From the NCBI RefSeq assembly GCF_039537005.1, contig NZ_BAAAZR010000010.1, forward strand, positions 124,001-188,000: 64,000 bases of DNA, read 5' to 3'. The notes beneath the pieces are model-generated. The model saw only the letters and a program-made list of their open reading frames with translations, made no database searches and was not told the origin of the DNA. This DNA comes from Sphaerisporangium flaviroseum. GTDB lineage: Bacteria; Actinomycetota; Actinomycetes; Streptosporangiales; Streptosporangiaceae. Below, in pieces: positions 7,854 through 16,254 of the stretch (positions are counted from its first letter, which is position 1; every line of letters starts with the position of its first letter). A program made the position numbers and the translations under genes.

Positions 7854-8575
7854 GCGACAACCCCTTCCTGACGGTCGCGGACCTGCGTGCCGGCTACGGA
7901 GGCGCCCAGGTACTGCACGGCGTGAGCCTGACGGTGGGGCAGGGGGAGATCTGCGCCATCCTCGGACCCAACGGAGCGGGCAAGACGACCTTGCTCCGGG
8001 CGCTGTCCGGCATGGTCCGGGTGCGCGGCGGCGTCCGGCTCGACGGGGCCGAGCTGGCCGGGCGCTCACCGGACACCATCGCCCGGCAGGGCGTCGCGCA
8101 CGTGCCCGAGGGACGCGGCACCTTCATGCCGCTCACCGTCGAGGAGAACCTGCGCCTCGGGGCCTTCGTCCGCCGGGGGCGCGGCGCGGTGGACGCCGAC
8201 CTGGAACGCATCTGCACCTACTTCCCGGCGCTGAAGAGTCGGCTGGCGCAGGTGGCCGGCAGCCTCAGCGGCGGCGAGCAGCAGATGCTCGCGATCGGCC
8301 GGGCGCTCATGCTGCGGCCGCGGCTGCTCCTGTTGGACGAGCCGTCGCTCGGGCTCGCCCCGATGGTCACCCAAGAACTGTTCCGGATCGTACGGGCCGT
8401 CAACGAAGAGGAGCGGACCACCGTGGTCGTCGTCGAGCAGAACGCCCATCTCGCCCTCGGCATCGCCCAGCACGCCCATGTCCTCGAAAGCGGCCGGATC
8501 GTCCTGTCGGGATCGGCCGAGCAGATCCGGGCGGACGAACAGGTCGCCCAGTCCTACCTCGGATACCGGGTCTAG
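7850..8575 (+). CDS. livF: HAAT-family ABC transporter ATPase (LivF-like)
   Basis: 241 residues, starting at an ATG that overlaps the livG stop by four bases. Walker A GPNGAGKTTLLRALSG, signature LSGGEQQMLAIGRAL, and Walker B LLLLDEPSLGLAP are all intact, followed by the VEQNAHLALGIA H-loop segment that is diagnostic of LivF. It forms the second ATPase of the importer. The livH ATG follows after only two bases, so the genes form one transcript and are probably translationally coupled. Confidence 0.9.
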   Translation: MSDNPFLTVADLRAGYGGAQVLHGVSLTVGQGEICAILGPNGAGKTTLLRALSGMVRVRGGVRLDGAELAGRSPDTIARQGVAHVPEGRGTFMPLTVEENLRLGAFVRRGRGAVDADLERICTYFPALKSRLAQVAGSLSGGEQQMLAIGRALMLRPRLLLLDEPSLGLAPMVTQELFRIVRAVNEEERTTVVVVEQNAHLALGIAQHAHVLESGRIVLSGSAEQIRADEQVAQSYLGYRV

Positions 8576-8577
8576 GC

Positions 8578-9459
8578 ATGGCCGGCTTCCTGCAGCAGAT
8601 CGTCGAGGGGCTCGGCGCCGGCGCCATCTATGCCAGCCTGGCCCTGGCCCTGGTGCTGATCTACCAGTTCACCGGGATCGTCAACTTCGCCCAGGGTGAG
8701 CTGGCGATGTTCTCCGCCTACATCGCCTGGCAGTTCATCGCCGGGGGCCTGTCGTTCTGGCCCGCTCTTGGGCTGACGCTGGCGGTGTCGTTCGTCGGAG
8801 GCATGCTGATCGAGCGGCTGGTCATCCGCCCCGTGGAAGGCGCCCCCGAACTGACCGTGGTCATCGTCACCGTGGGGCTGTTCATCTTCGTCAACGCCGC
8901 CGCCGGGTGGATCTGGACGTTCCTCATCAAGGACTTCCCCAACCCGTTCCCCGCCGGCGCCATCGAGGCGGGCGGGCTGAGCGTGGGGTACTCGACGCTG
9001 GGCATCCTCGTGGTGGTCGCCGTGGTGATGGGCCTGCTGTACGTGCTCTTCCAGCACACCAAGATCGGCCTGGGGATGCGCGCCGTGGCGACCAACCCCG
9101 AGTCGGCCCGGCTCGTCGGCATCCGCGTGGGCTGGACGCTCGCGCTCGGCTGGGGGCTCGCCGCCACCGTCGGCGCGGTGTCGGGCATCCTGGTGGCCCC
9201 GCTGCTCTTCCTCGAGCCCAACATGATGGGCGGCGTCCTCATCTACGCCTTCGCCGCGGCGACCCTCGGGGGGTTCGACAGTCCGGTGGGCGCGGTGGTG
9301 GGCGGCCTGGTCGTGGGCGTCGCCGAGACGCTCGCCGGCGCCTACGTCGGCTTCATCGGACCTGACCTCAAGGTCGGCGTGCCGCTGGTCATCATTCTCT
9401 GCATCCTGCTGTTGCGGCCTCAGGGCCTGTTCGGCCGAGCGGTGGTGGACAGGACATGA
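8578..9459 (+). CDS. livH: HAAT-family permease (LivH-like)
   Basis: 293 residues, almost entirely hydrophobic, with about eight membrane segments. Family motifs are visible: GLGAGAIYASLALALVLIYQ at the start, NFAQGELAMF, and GLGMRAVATNPESARLVGIR, the cytoplasmic coupling loop that meets the ATPase. It builds the transmembrane pore with LivM. Its stop overlaps the livM start (ATGA). Length and order match the standard liv operon, except that the binding-protein gene comes last here. Confidence 0.9.
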   Translation: MAGFLQQIVEGLGAGAIYASLALALVLIYQFTGIVNFAQGELAMFSAYIAWQFIAGGLSFWPALGLTLAVSFVGGMLIERLVIRPVEGAPELTVVIVTVGLFIFVNAAAGWIWTFLIKDFPNPFPAGAIEAGGLSVGYSTLGILVVVAVVMGLLYVLFQHTKIGLGMRAVATNPESARLVGIRVGWTLALGWGLAATVGAVSGILVAPLLFLEPNMMGGVLIYAFAAATLGGFDSPVGAVVGGLVVGVAETLAGAYVGFIGPDLKVGVPLVIILCILLLRPQGLFGRAVVDRT

Positions 9460-10490
9460 GCGGGTCGGTGAAGGTGACCGAGAACGCCGCCCGAGCGGGC
9501 GCGCCCACCCGGGGGCGGGCGCTGGCGCGTGTCGCCACCCTGCGCTGGCGGTGGATCATGATGGCGGCGCTGCTCATGGCGGCGTGTTACGCGCCGTTCC
9601 AGCTCCCGCCCTTCCGCGTGTTCCAGTTCACCATGGTGCTGGTCTACGCGGTGGCGCTGCTCGGGCTGAACCTGCTCGTCGGCCACGCCGGCCAGATCTC
9701 CCTCGGCCACGGCGCCTTCTTCGGCATCGGGGCCTACGTGACCGCGATCATGCTCGACCGGTGGGACATGCCGCACGTGGCGACCTTGCCGATCGCCGCC
9801 GCGGTGGCGTTCGCGCTCGGCCTGGGGCTCGGCCTGCCGGCCATGCGCCTGCGCGGGCTCTACCTGGCCCTGGTGACGCTGGCCATCGCGATCTTCCTGG
9901 TCCCGCTGCTCAAGCGGTTCGAGCCGGTGACCGGTGGTTCCATGGGGCTGACACTCGCCAAGCCGGCGCCTCCGGCGTGGACGGGACTGGCCGAGGACCA
10001 GTGGCTGTACTTCCTGACGCTGGCCGTGGCCGTCGTCGCCTTCCTGCTGGCCCACGGCCTGCTGCGCTCTCGGGTCGGCCGGGCCCTGCACGCCGTCCGC
10101 GACAACGAGGCGGCGGCCGAGGTGATGGGCGTACGGCTGTCGTTCTACAAGACGCTCGCCTTCGCCTGGAGCGCGATGCTCGCGGGGGCGGCGGGCTGCG
10201 TCTACACATGGGTCATCGGGTTCGTCTCTCCGGACTCGTTCTCCGTCAACCTCTCGATCACGCTCCTGGCGGGCCTCGTCGTCGGCGGCCTCGGATCGGC
10301 GTCCGGGCCGCTGCTGGGCGGTCTGTTCGTGATGTTCGTGCCGAGCATCTCCCAGGACGTCAACGACGCCGCGCCCGGCGTCATCTTCGGCTTGCTGATC
10401 ATCGCGGTGATGTACGTCGCTCCGACTGGTCTGGCCGGGCTGGCGGGACGCGTGACGCGCTCGATCACAAAGGTCCTCCGGAAGGAGTAA
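9456..10490 (+). CDS. livM: HAAT-family permease (LivM-like)
   Basis: 344 residues with a ~35-residue hydrophilic start (including RGRALARVATLRWR) and about ten hydrophobic segments. GHAGQISLGHGAFFGIGAYV and GRALHAVRDNEAAAEVMGVR are the LivM signature and coupling loop. It pairs with LivH. Only three bases separate its stop from the binding-protein ATG. Confidence 0.9.
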   Translation: MSGSVKVTENAARAGAPTRGRALARVATLRWRWIMMAALLMAACYAPFQLPPFRVFQFTMVLVYAVALLGLNLLVGHAGQISLGHGAFFGIGAYVTAIMLDRWDMPHVATLPIAAAVAFALGLGLGLPAMRLRGLYLALVTLAIAIFLVPLLKRFEPVTGGSMGLTLAKPAPPAWTGLAEDQWLYFLTLAVAVVAFLLAHGLLRSRVGRALHAVRDNEAAAEVMGVRLSFYKTLAFAWSAMLAGAAGCVYTWVIGFVSPDSFSVNLSITLLAGLVVGGLGSASGPLLGGLFVMFVPSISQDVNDAAPGVIFGLLIIAVMYVAPTGLAGLAGRVTRSITKVLRKE

Positions 10491-10493
10491 GGA

Positions 10494-11774
10494 ATGCGGG
10501 TATCTGCGATCGGCTGTACGGCGATGACGGCGACCCTGCTGGTCGCCCTGGCGGCGTGCGGGGGGCGAGAGGGGAACGAGGCGGGCTCGACGGCGGCGGC
10601 GTCCGGGGCGTGCCAGGGACAGCAGACCACCGGCATCACCGACAAGAGCATCAAGCTCGGCGGCATCTACCCGCTCTCGGGACCGGCTTCCGCCTACGGC
10701 GCCATCCCCAAGGGCATCAAGGCCTACTTCGACTTCGTCAACGCCGAGCAGAACGGGATCGGCGGACGCAAGGTCGAGTTCGTGGTGCGCGACGACGGCT
10801 ACCAGCCGCCCAAGGCCGTCGAGGAGGCCCGCAGGCTCGTCGAGCAGGAGCAGGTGTTCGCGCTCTTCCAGACGCTGGGCACGCCCTCGACCACGGCGAC
10901 CTGGGACTACACCAACCAGCGGAAGGTGCCGCAGGTCTTCGTCGCCACCGGCGCGTCGAAGTGGGGCACGGACACCAACCACCCGTGGACCATCGGCTGG
11001 CAGCCCAACTACGTCTCCGAGGCCCGCGTGTACGCGCAGTACCTCAAGAAGGAGCGGCCCGACGCCAAGGTGGCGGTGCTCTACCAGAACGACGACTTCG
11101 GCAAGGACCTGTTCGGCGGGTTCAAGAGGGCCATCGACGGCAGCGGGATCAAGGTGGTCGCGGAGCAGAGCTACGAGGTCTCCGATCCGAGCGTGGAACC
11201 GCAGATGCGCAACCTGGCCGGGTCCAAGGCGGATGTCCTGCTCAACGTGACGACGCCCAAGTTCGGCTCCCAGGCCCTGGCGGCCGACGCCAAGAACGCG
11301 AGCTGGAATCCGCTGCACATCATCAACAACGTCTCCGCCTCGATCACCGTGATCAAGCCGGTCGGCTTCAAGAACGTGCAGGGCATCGTCTCGGCGACCT
11401 ATTACAAGGACCCCATCGACCCCACGTGGAAGAGCGATACGGAGATGATGCGCTACTACGCGACGATGAAGAAGTACGCCCCCGACGCCGATCCCGCCAT
11501 TCCGTACCACGCCTTCGGATGGGCGGTGGCCACCGCCTTCCACAAGGCGATGGACGCCGCGAAGTGCCCGACACGCGAGGGACTGCGTGACGCCATGCGT
11601 TCGCTCAACAGCGTCCCGGTCGAGATGCTGCTGCCGGGAGTGACGATGACCACCGGACCGGACGACGGCTTCCCCATCGAGTCCATGCAGCTCATGAGGT
11701 TCAAGGGCGAGCGATGGGAGCTCTTCGGCGACGTGATCGACACCCGCAAGGAATTCGGCCCGCTGACCGGCTGA
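10494..11774 (+). CDS. Substrate-binding lipoprotein of the liv-type importer
   Basis: 426 residues with a lipoprotein signal peptide; the lipobox is LAAC, lipidated Cys22. After a Ser/Ala-rich linker the Peripla_BP_6 fold begins (GITDKSIKLGGIYPLSGPAS, residues ~44-63). This is the extracellular receptor for the livGFHM importer. The family binds branched-chain amino acids but also aromatic acids, amides and other small acids. Given the neighbouring PucR regulator and acyl-CoA ligase, I favour an aromatic or branched hydrophobic acid over plain leucine or valine, as an inference. The start codon follows AAGGA. A strong hairpin terminator follows 30 bases after the stop. Confidence 0.9.
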   Translation: MRVSAIGCTAMTATLLVALAACGGREGNEAGSTAAASGACQGQQTTGITDKSIKLGGIYPLSGPASAYGAIPKGIKAYFDFVNAEQNGIGGRKVEFVVRDDGYQPPKAVEEARRLVEQEQVFALFQTLGTPSTTATWDYTNQRKVPQVFVATGASKWGTDTNHPWTIGWQPNYVSEARVYAQYLKKERPDAKVAVLYQNDDFGKDLFGGFKRAIDGSGIKVVAEQSYEVSDPSVEPQMRNLAGSKADVLLNVTTPKFGSQALAADAKNASWNPLHIINNVSASITVIKPVGFKNVQGIVSATYYKDPIDPTWKSDTEMMRYYATMKKYAPDADPAIPYHAFGWAVATAFHKAMDAAKCPTREGLRDAMRSLNSVPVEMLLPGVTMTTGPDDGFPIESMQLMRFKGERWELFGDVIDTRKEFGPLTG

Positions 11775-11804
11775 CCGCGGGATCCCGCACCGGGCGTGCA
11801 CGAA

Positions 11805-11834
11805 GGTCAGTGGCCTCCCCCCCGGCCACTGACC
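11805..11834 (+). terminator. Hairpin terminator after the liv operon
   Basis: GGTCAGTGGCC, an eight-base C-rich loop, then GGCCACTGACC: a perfect 11-bp stem. It has no T-run, as is common for GC-rich actinobacterial terminators. It lies between the liv operon and the convergent ANTAR gene and may serve both directions. Confidence 0.8.
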
Positions 11835-11965
11835 GCACATCCTCTGGTAAGGCTCGTCAGGGGCGTGCCGCCATTCGGCGTTACGGGGAATCTGGTCAAG
11901 GCCGAGGTCGGGGGCCCGGTGGGGCCGCCCTCGTCGAGCAGGGTGATCGGCTCACCCGTGCCGCC

Positions 11966-12709
11966 TCAACCAGGCAGGTCGAAGGTGTCGAAGGCGGTGG
12001 GCGGGCCGCCCACGGCGGTCACGATCTCGGCGGCCAGATCGCGGAGTTTGATGTTGCGGTTCTGGGAGGCGCGGCTGAGGATGGCGAACGCGGCCCTGGC
12101 GGAGCAGCGCTGCTGGGCCATCACGATGCCGATCGCCTGGTCGATGGTGCTGCGCGTGTCCAAGGTGGCGCGCAGGTCCTCGTTCAGCCTCGCTTGGTCG
12201 GACGCACGCAGGGCCAGGGCGACGGCGCCGGCCGCGGTGCCGGCGAAGACGCGCATCCGCTGCTGGTCGTCGTCGTCGAAGGCACCGGCATGGGTGTTGT
12301 ACAGGTTGTAGCCGCCGACGATCTGGGTCGGCCCCTGCAAGGGCAGCGACAGGCAGCTGCGCACCCCGTGGGCGAAGGCCTCGGCGCAGAACGCCGGCCA
12401 GCGCGCTTCCGTGGAGGTGTCGGGAATGTAGTGGCTTTCTGTGGTCGCCAGGGTGTCCAGACACGGGCCTTGGCCGGTGCGGTACTGAATGTGGTCGACG
12501 GCCAGGGTCAGCGCGTCGCTGTTGGCCACCGTCGCCGCGCCGGAGTCGCGGACGATGGTGATCCCGCACATGCTGCCCTCGGGCAGCGCCGCCACGGTGA
12601 GCAGGGTGAGCTCGTGGAGGAACGTCTCAAAGGTGTCGGTGGACAGCAGCAGTGACAGCAGCGCATCCTGCTGGGTGGGTTCGGTCGCCGAGGTGAACGA
12701 TGTCGACAT
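11966..12709 (-). CDS. GAF-ANTAR domain regulator
   Basis: About 247 residues from the ATG at 12709 (MSTSFTS...); a longer in-frame extension to 12829 is Arg-rich and unlikely. Residues ~20-160 form a GAF domain (GMCGITIVR-like core written here as GSMCGITIVRDSG, then YRTGQGPCLDTL). The C-terminal ~60 residues are an ANTAR domain, TRSTIDQAIGIVMAQQRCSA... LRDLAAEIV. ANTAR proteins bind paired RNA hairpins and act by antitermination; actinobacteria carry many with GAF sensors. No paired-hexaloop target is obvious nearby. The gene is convergent with the liv operon and stands alone. Confidence 0.88.
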   Translation of the reverse strand: MSTSFTSATEPTQQDALLSLLLSTDTFETFLHELTLLTVAALPEGSMCGITIVRDSGAATVANSDALTLAVDHIQYRTGQGPCLDTLATTESHYIPDTSTEARWPAFCAEAFAHGVRSCLSLPLQGPTQIVGGYNLYNTHAGAFDDDDQQRMRVFAGTAAGAVALALRASDQARLNEDLRATLDTRSTIDQAIGIVMAQQRCSARAAFAILSRASQNRNIKLRDLAAEIVTAVGGPPTAFDTFDLPG

Positions 12710-12884
12710 GGCGCCTGCCGTTTCCGGGGGTTCGTCCCACCGGTCACCGGTGACAAGACGTCGAGGCGACGCCTGGAAAGGCCTACGGCGACTCCTCAGC
12801 ATTACCCGCCCGCGGCGCATCCATTCCATTCCTTGACCACCCTGACCTCGAACTCCCGGCGACCGCCGTGGCCGGTCCCTGTCC

Positions 12885-13076
12885 CTAGCGCCAGGGGATT
12901 CCGGTGCGGTCGATGTAGAGGATGGCGTTCATGATGGTGCGCAGGTCATGCTCGCACGGGCGGCCGATGTCGAGGCCTTGTGTGCGGCGGTCGGTCCGCC
13001 AGGCGCTCAGCACCGGCTCGATGAGCGCCCAGCGGGCGTCGGAAAGGTCGCTGGGGTAGGTTCGCTGCTTGGCCAT
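12885..13076 (-). pseudogene. Truncated IS5-family transposase
   Basis: 63 codons from an ATG at 13076: MAKQRTYPSDLSDARWALIE ... RTIMNAILYIDRTGIPWR, then TAG. This is the standard N-terminus of IS5-group (IS112/ISL2-like) actinobacterial transposases, which would continue YLPHDFP... and the catalytic DDE core. After the Arg the sequence is unrelated, so all catalytic residues are missing. The ribosome site GGAGGT abuts the ATG. It is an IS relic; no complete terminal inverted repeats are evident to me. Confidence 0.85.
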
Positions 13077-13300
13077 ACCTCCGGCGTACCTTTCGGTGCG
13101 GGGGAGGCCCAGCCTCTTGAGGCGGCCCTCACCAGCGGGTAAGGCCCAAAGCGCGAGGTCATGGGATGAGACAGGAGTTTGCGGTACGAGATCGGCAGCA
13201 GCCGGTCGAGCGGCTGCGCTTCAGGGGCCCGCAAATCCGCTGAGACTTCGCATATGCCGCTGCTCCGCTGGCTGGACATATCTGGGCATTCATTCACGGG
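13077..13300. other. Insertion-sequence debris
   Basis: The stretch upstream of the truncated transposase and before the recombinase fragment has no intact gene. It probably contains the IS leader and junction sequence. I could not identify matching inverted repeats or target duplications. Confidence 0.35.
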
Positions 13301-13397
13301 AAGGGATCAAACGCCCACTTAGGGCGTGGGCGGGGTCGAACTTGCGCGGGATCGGCTCCCATTCGTGCAGGTCACGGAAGAACGCGCGGGGCAATGC
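13301..13397 (-). pseudogene. Tyrosine recombinase/integrase fragment
   Basis: On the minus strand one frame reads LPRAFFRDLHEWEPIPRKFD PAHAL, then diverges into unrelated residues and a stop. This matches an internal stretch of the large actinobacterial site-specific integrases (the region written ...RYFFRDLHEWEPIP... in intact copies). Neither the catalytic Arg/His nor the Tyr region is present. Its closeness to the tRNA 3' half at 14610-14653 suggests it is what remains of an element once integrated there. Confidence 0.55.
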
Positions 13398-13648
13398 CCC
13401 AGCCTTATGCCGTCAGGGAGTTCACGGGTGCTCCGAACACGTCATCAAAGCGATGGGCCAAGCGTGTGTTAACCAGGTAGTACGAGCCACTTGGGTCGTA
13501 GGAATCGCGGGGCGTTGCGCCGCGAGCTGACCGCGTTCCTGCGCATTGGTGATGTACCGGATAACGTGTAGGAGCCACCCGCCGACCGGATACGTGGAAC
13601 GCCTGCTCGGCCGCGTTCGTCTGACCGGTACAAGAGCGAGGGCACGCC

Positions 13649-14176
13649 CTATGACGCCTTCCGCCGTCGCTGCCAGACGGTAAGCACGGAAACTATCTTC
13701 ACCACCGATATCAGGGCACCGATGGTCAAGGTGACCGCTCCCAGGAAGACATTGAACGTCGCCAGCAGATATTTGGCGTCCGGATCGCCTAATCCGTATG
13801 CGACCGCACCGGTATCGATCCATCCTGCAGTGCTCAGTCCTAGACGCATGACGAACAGCCCGAAAACGATAGTGCAAATGCCCAATAGCAAACCAGGGCG
13901 CTTCAGCGGAGGCCTGCCACGGCGGGTGCCCTTCCAGGCGAAGACCAGGAGGGCGGTCGGGACAGTGAGGAATTGGCCGAAATTAAGGGTGAGCAACACA
14001 CTCAGACTCCACTGATGGAAGTCGCCGGTCGGCACTAGGTGTCCCGAACGCGATAAGAGGGCGACGGCGATAACCGCGCCAGCGAGAAGACCAATCGAAA
14101 GAAAGCGAACGAAAACCATGCCTAGCATGGTCTCATACGGTTCAGACCGGGCTGCCTGAGCCAAGAGGAGCGCCAC
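13649..14176 (-). CDS. Four-helix membrane protein, unknown function
   Basis: Up to 175 residues. Hydrophobic segments lie near residues 20-42, 58-80, 95-115 and 140-165, with a basic C-terminus (WQRRRKAS). Codon third positions are much less G/C-rich than in neighbouring genes, yet the frame is clean and reads like a protein, so it is probably real and acquired. The start is uncertain: GTG at 14176, or the ATGs at 14128 or 14119, none with a good ribosome site. It sits inside the region bounded by the recombinase fragment and the tRNA fragment and may be cargo of the former element. No family recognised. Confidence 0.55.
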   Translation of the reverse strand: MALLLAQAARSEPYETMLGMVFVRFLSIGLLAGAVIAVALLSRSGHLVPTGDFHQWSLSVLLTLNFGQFLTVPTALLVFAWKGTRRGRPPLKRPGLLLGICTIVFGLFVMRLGLSTAGWIDTGAVAYGLGDPDAKYLLATFNVFLGAVTLTIGALISVVKIVSVLTVWQRRRKAS

Positions 14177-14242
14177 ACGAAAGCGGGGGATTCACATGCG
14201 CTTACATGCCGCCATCAGGGCGGGACTGATCGACGAAGCGGG

Positions 14243-14275
14243 ACAGCCCTCGGGGACGACTCACTCGAGGGCTGT
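14243..14275. terminator. Strong hairpin in mobile-element region
   Basis: ACAGCCCTCG and CGAGGGCTGT form a perfect 10-bp stem with a 13-base loop. It is likely a bidirectional terminator. There is no intact gene immediately on either side other than the membrane protein ending the opposite way, so its original partner may be lost. Confidence 0.55.
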
Positions 14276-14609
14276 TCGTTATGGGCGGGATGCTCGTGGC
14301 GATGACGTCACCGCTGAGGGAAGCCGCGTGGAGTTTGGCTGCTGCCGTATTGGTCGCTCGGCGAGGCGTGAGGCCGGCATCTGCGATACCGGGGCCGCGG
14401 TCTGACAGGCAGGCCATCGCATGTTGGACTCCCCTGCCCGTGTCAAGTAAAGCGTCCCAATCCCCATACGCCCGCCGGACTACGCCGGAACGATCATCGG
14501 CGCGCTGACCTTGCGCGGACGATCCCCCAGCGATCCCCCACAGTGCCGAACAATGCTCCAGAGCAAGAGTGGATCATGTGAAGTCGCAGGTGAAGGGCAT
14601 GATCGCGAG
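14276..14609. other. Non-coding stretch before tRNA fragment
   Basis: About 330 bases without a recognised gene. It has mixed composition and is probably part of the former integrated element. Confidence 0.35.
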
Positions 14610-14653
14610 TAGGGCGGGTGGGACTTGAACCCACGACCTACGGATTATGAGTC
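14610..14653 (-). other. 3' half of tRNA(CAT), probable attachment site
   Basis: The minus strand reads GACTCATAATCCG TAGGTC, then GTGGG-TTCAAGT-CCCAC (a complete T-arm) and CCGCCCT plus the discriminator A. This is a tRNA from anticodon loop (CTCATAA, anticodon CAT, elongator Met or Ile2) to the acceptor end. The required 5' partners (ACGGA stem strand, D-arm, AGGGCGG acceptor strand) are absent upstream, so it is not a functional tRNA. Integrases typically recombine in exactly this half, so it is most likely an att remnant. Confidence 0.7.
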
Positions 14654-14989
14654 AAGAGGACATCGCTACTCTGCTGGTCCTCTGAACTGCGAAGACGTCG
14701 ATCGCGCGCGCCAAGCTGAGTCCAGTCGGGGAAGCATTGGGTAACGACAACTGACCGACAACCCGCGAGCGGCAATAGGAACGGGCGGGACTCAGTGAGA
14801 CTGGAGATCCGTCCGTTCCTGCGTTATCTGCCCTGGTAAGCGGACAGTTTCCACCGGCCTGGATCTTGCGCCCCTGCAGTGTGCTGGTACAAGACACAGG
14901 AAACCCGTGCCTCAAAACACAAGAATCGTGAGGCAAGTGGATCAATTCGGGTGATTGACTCTCTAGAGCAAGGCGTTCATCGTTGTCAT
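14654..14989. other. Intergenic stretch upstream of a membrane-anchored protein
   Basis: About 335 bases with no recognised gene. It should hold the promoter of the gene starting at 14990. Composition is lower in GC than the chromosome average. Confidence 0.35.
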
Positions 14990-15820
14990 ATGACGGACCA
15001 TCCGCCTGGCCCTTGGGCGACGCACAAGGCTTCGCCGAGATGGTCAGCTTGGATCTCCAGACAGAAAACTTGGTTGATTGCGACTGTCGCGGCGGCACTG
15101 TCAGCAGCAGTGAGCGCCATGGTGGTTGATGCTGCCCAATCGGGCTTGGCGAAGCTTTCGGAGCCGAAGGATCCTTTTGGGTGGACCGTTCAGATTATCG
15201 ATCCAGAAGGTTATCCACGAGGACCAAATGGCTGCTTCTGGGCATTTAGCGAAATACCGCCAGACAAATTTCCGCTTCCAGACGTGAGTCAGACCGACTG
15301 GGGAGTTCTGCCCAAAGGGGCGACGGGCGGCTGGGCTACTCAAGTGAGTATCTCTCTCCAAGGCTACACTTCCAAGGTAGTTGCATTGCAGCGCATGAGA
15401 GTTGTGGTGACGCGAGTTGTACGCTCTTCGGGGTTCATGTATGACATTGTTACCGGATGTGGAGGGGCTATTGAAGAGCGAATGTATGCAGTGGATTTAG
15501 ACAAGCGACAGCCGTCCGCGTCCCCACTTCCTAACAAGAAATGGGATGAAGAGACCGAAAAATGGCTTCCTGCTCCACCTGTTCAGTTTCCCTATGAAGT
15601 TTCCTCGGAAGAAATCGAGATTTTCAACATAATAGCTTCGACGGCCAGTTGCGACTGCCGCTGGCATATAGAGTTGGACTGGTCATCTGAAGGCCGTTCG
15701 GGCACAGCCGTGGTCAACTTGAGAGGTAATGAATTTCGAACTGTCGGCGGTGATGGTCTACCTCGCTATCGCCTTCCACTGCAAAGGGATAGAATCAAAG
15801 ATTGGATACCTAAACCGTGA
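14990..15820 (+). CDS. Membrane-anchored extracytoplasmic protein, unknown function
   Basis: 276 residues from the ATG at 14990. Residues ~28-50 (KTWLIATVAAALSAAVSAMV) are one membrane anchor, and the remaining ~220 residues form a polar, beta-rich domain with several Cys (GCF, GCGG, CDCRW). The gene is much lower in GC than its neighbours, which points to transfer. The C-terminal domain appears homologous to that of the protein at 49906-50727: both have an LQG/AQG-TS-K-VA stretch, a central VDLD, then a W...D...EG...F.T pattern. No enzymatic motif is seen. It lies just beyond the tRNA fragment. Confidence 0.6.
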   Translation: MTDHPPGPWATHKASPRWSAWISRQKTWLIATVAAALSAAVSAMVVDAAQSGLAKLSEPKDPFGWTVQIIDPEGYPRGPNGCFWAFSEIPPDKFPLPDVSQTDWGVLPKGATGGWATQVSISLQGYTSKVVALQRMRVVVTRVVRSSGFMYDIVTGCGGAIEERMYAVDLDKRQPSASPLPNKKWDEETEKWLPAPPVQFPYEVSSEEIEIFNIIASTASCDCRWHIELDWSSEGRSGTAVVNLRGNEFRTVGGDGLPRYRLPLQRDRIKDWIPKP

Positions 15821-16190
15821 GAAGGAGCAGGGTGCCCGACTGCAGATTGATGCTGATGGTTTCGCTGGCAGCCGACAGCGGCCGACTTCAGATGTCCCCG
15901 AAGTCCGACATGTTGATCCATGCTCCGTTGGAGCCCAGCAACTTGACCCTTGCTTGGTGGGGGATTAGATAAGCATCAAGCTTGAGATCCGAGGTCCGGC
16001 CTTGCTCTGGCCTGCCCATCAGAGCATCTCTGAACCTCTCGTTGAGCCGTCAGTGTTCGTCTGGGATGCTTGGCGTAACGTGATGGGCATCCCCGAGCAT
16101 TTCGATCCGCGCGGACCTGACAGATGTACAGGGGTTACGAGCAGGCGGTGTGCGGCCAGATCAAGGTTTGAGAACTTCCATGGGCGAGAC
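15821..16190. other. Intergenic stretch upstream of DUF4383 gene
   Basis: About 370 bases; no convincing gene on either strand. Composition shifts from the lower GC of the island to the high GC of the chromosome, so an island boundary may lie here. Confidence 0.35.
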
Positions 16191-16214
16191 GTTTGCCGTT
16201 GTTTCGGGGGGTAG
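16191..16214 (+). promoter_or_regulatory. Possible SigB/SigF-type stress promoter
   Basis: GTTT, 14 bases, then GGGTAG matches the GTTT-N(14-16)-GGGTA pattern of actinobacterial stress sigma factors. It is 40 bases before the DUF4383 start codon. One match to a short consensus is weak evidence. Confidence 0.35.
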
Positions 16215-16254
16215 CGGTAGCGGCCCCAACGGCCCCATTCCATGGGAGGCTTTC

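Noticed and set aside
9420..11840. 806-codon open frame antisense to livM and the binding protein
   Set aside because: It covers two clearly real genes on the other strand and shows the repetitive Arg/His/Gly/Asp composition of a GC shadow.
13007..13297. 96-codon open frame over the transposase leader
   Set aside because: It overlaps the truncated transposase start in another frame and has no recognisable features.
14610..14653. Functional tRNA gene
   Set aside because: Only the anticodon-to-acceptor half is present; the D-arm and 5' acceptor strand cannot be formed from the flanking sequence.
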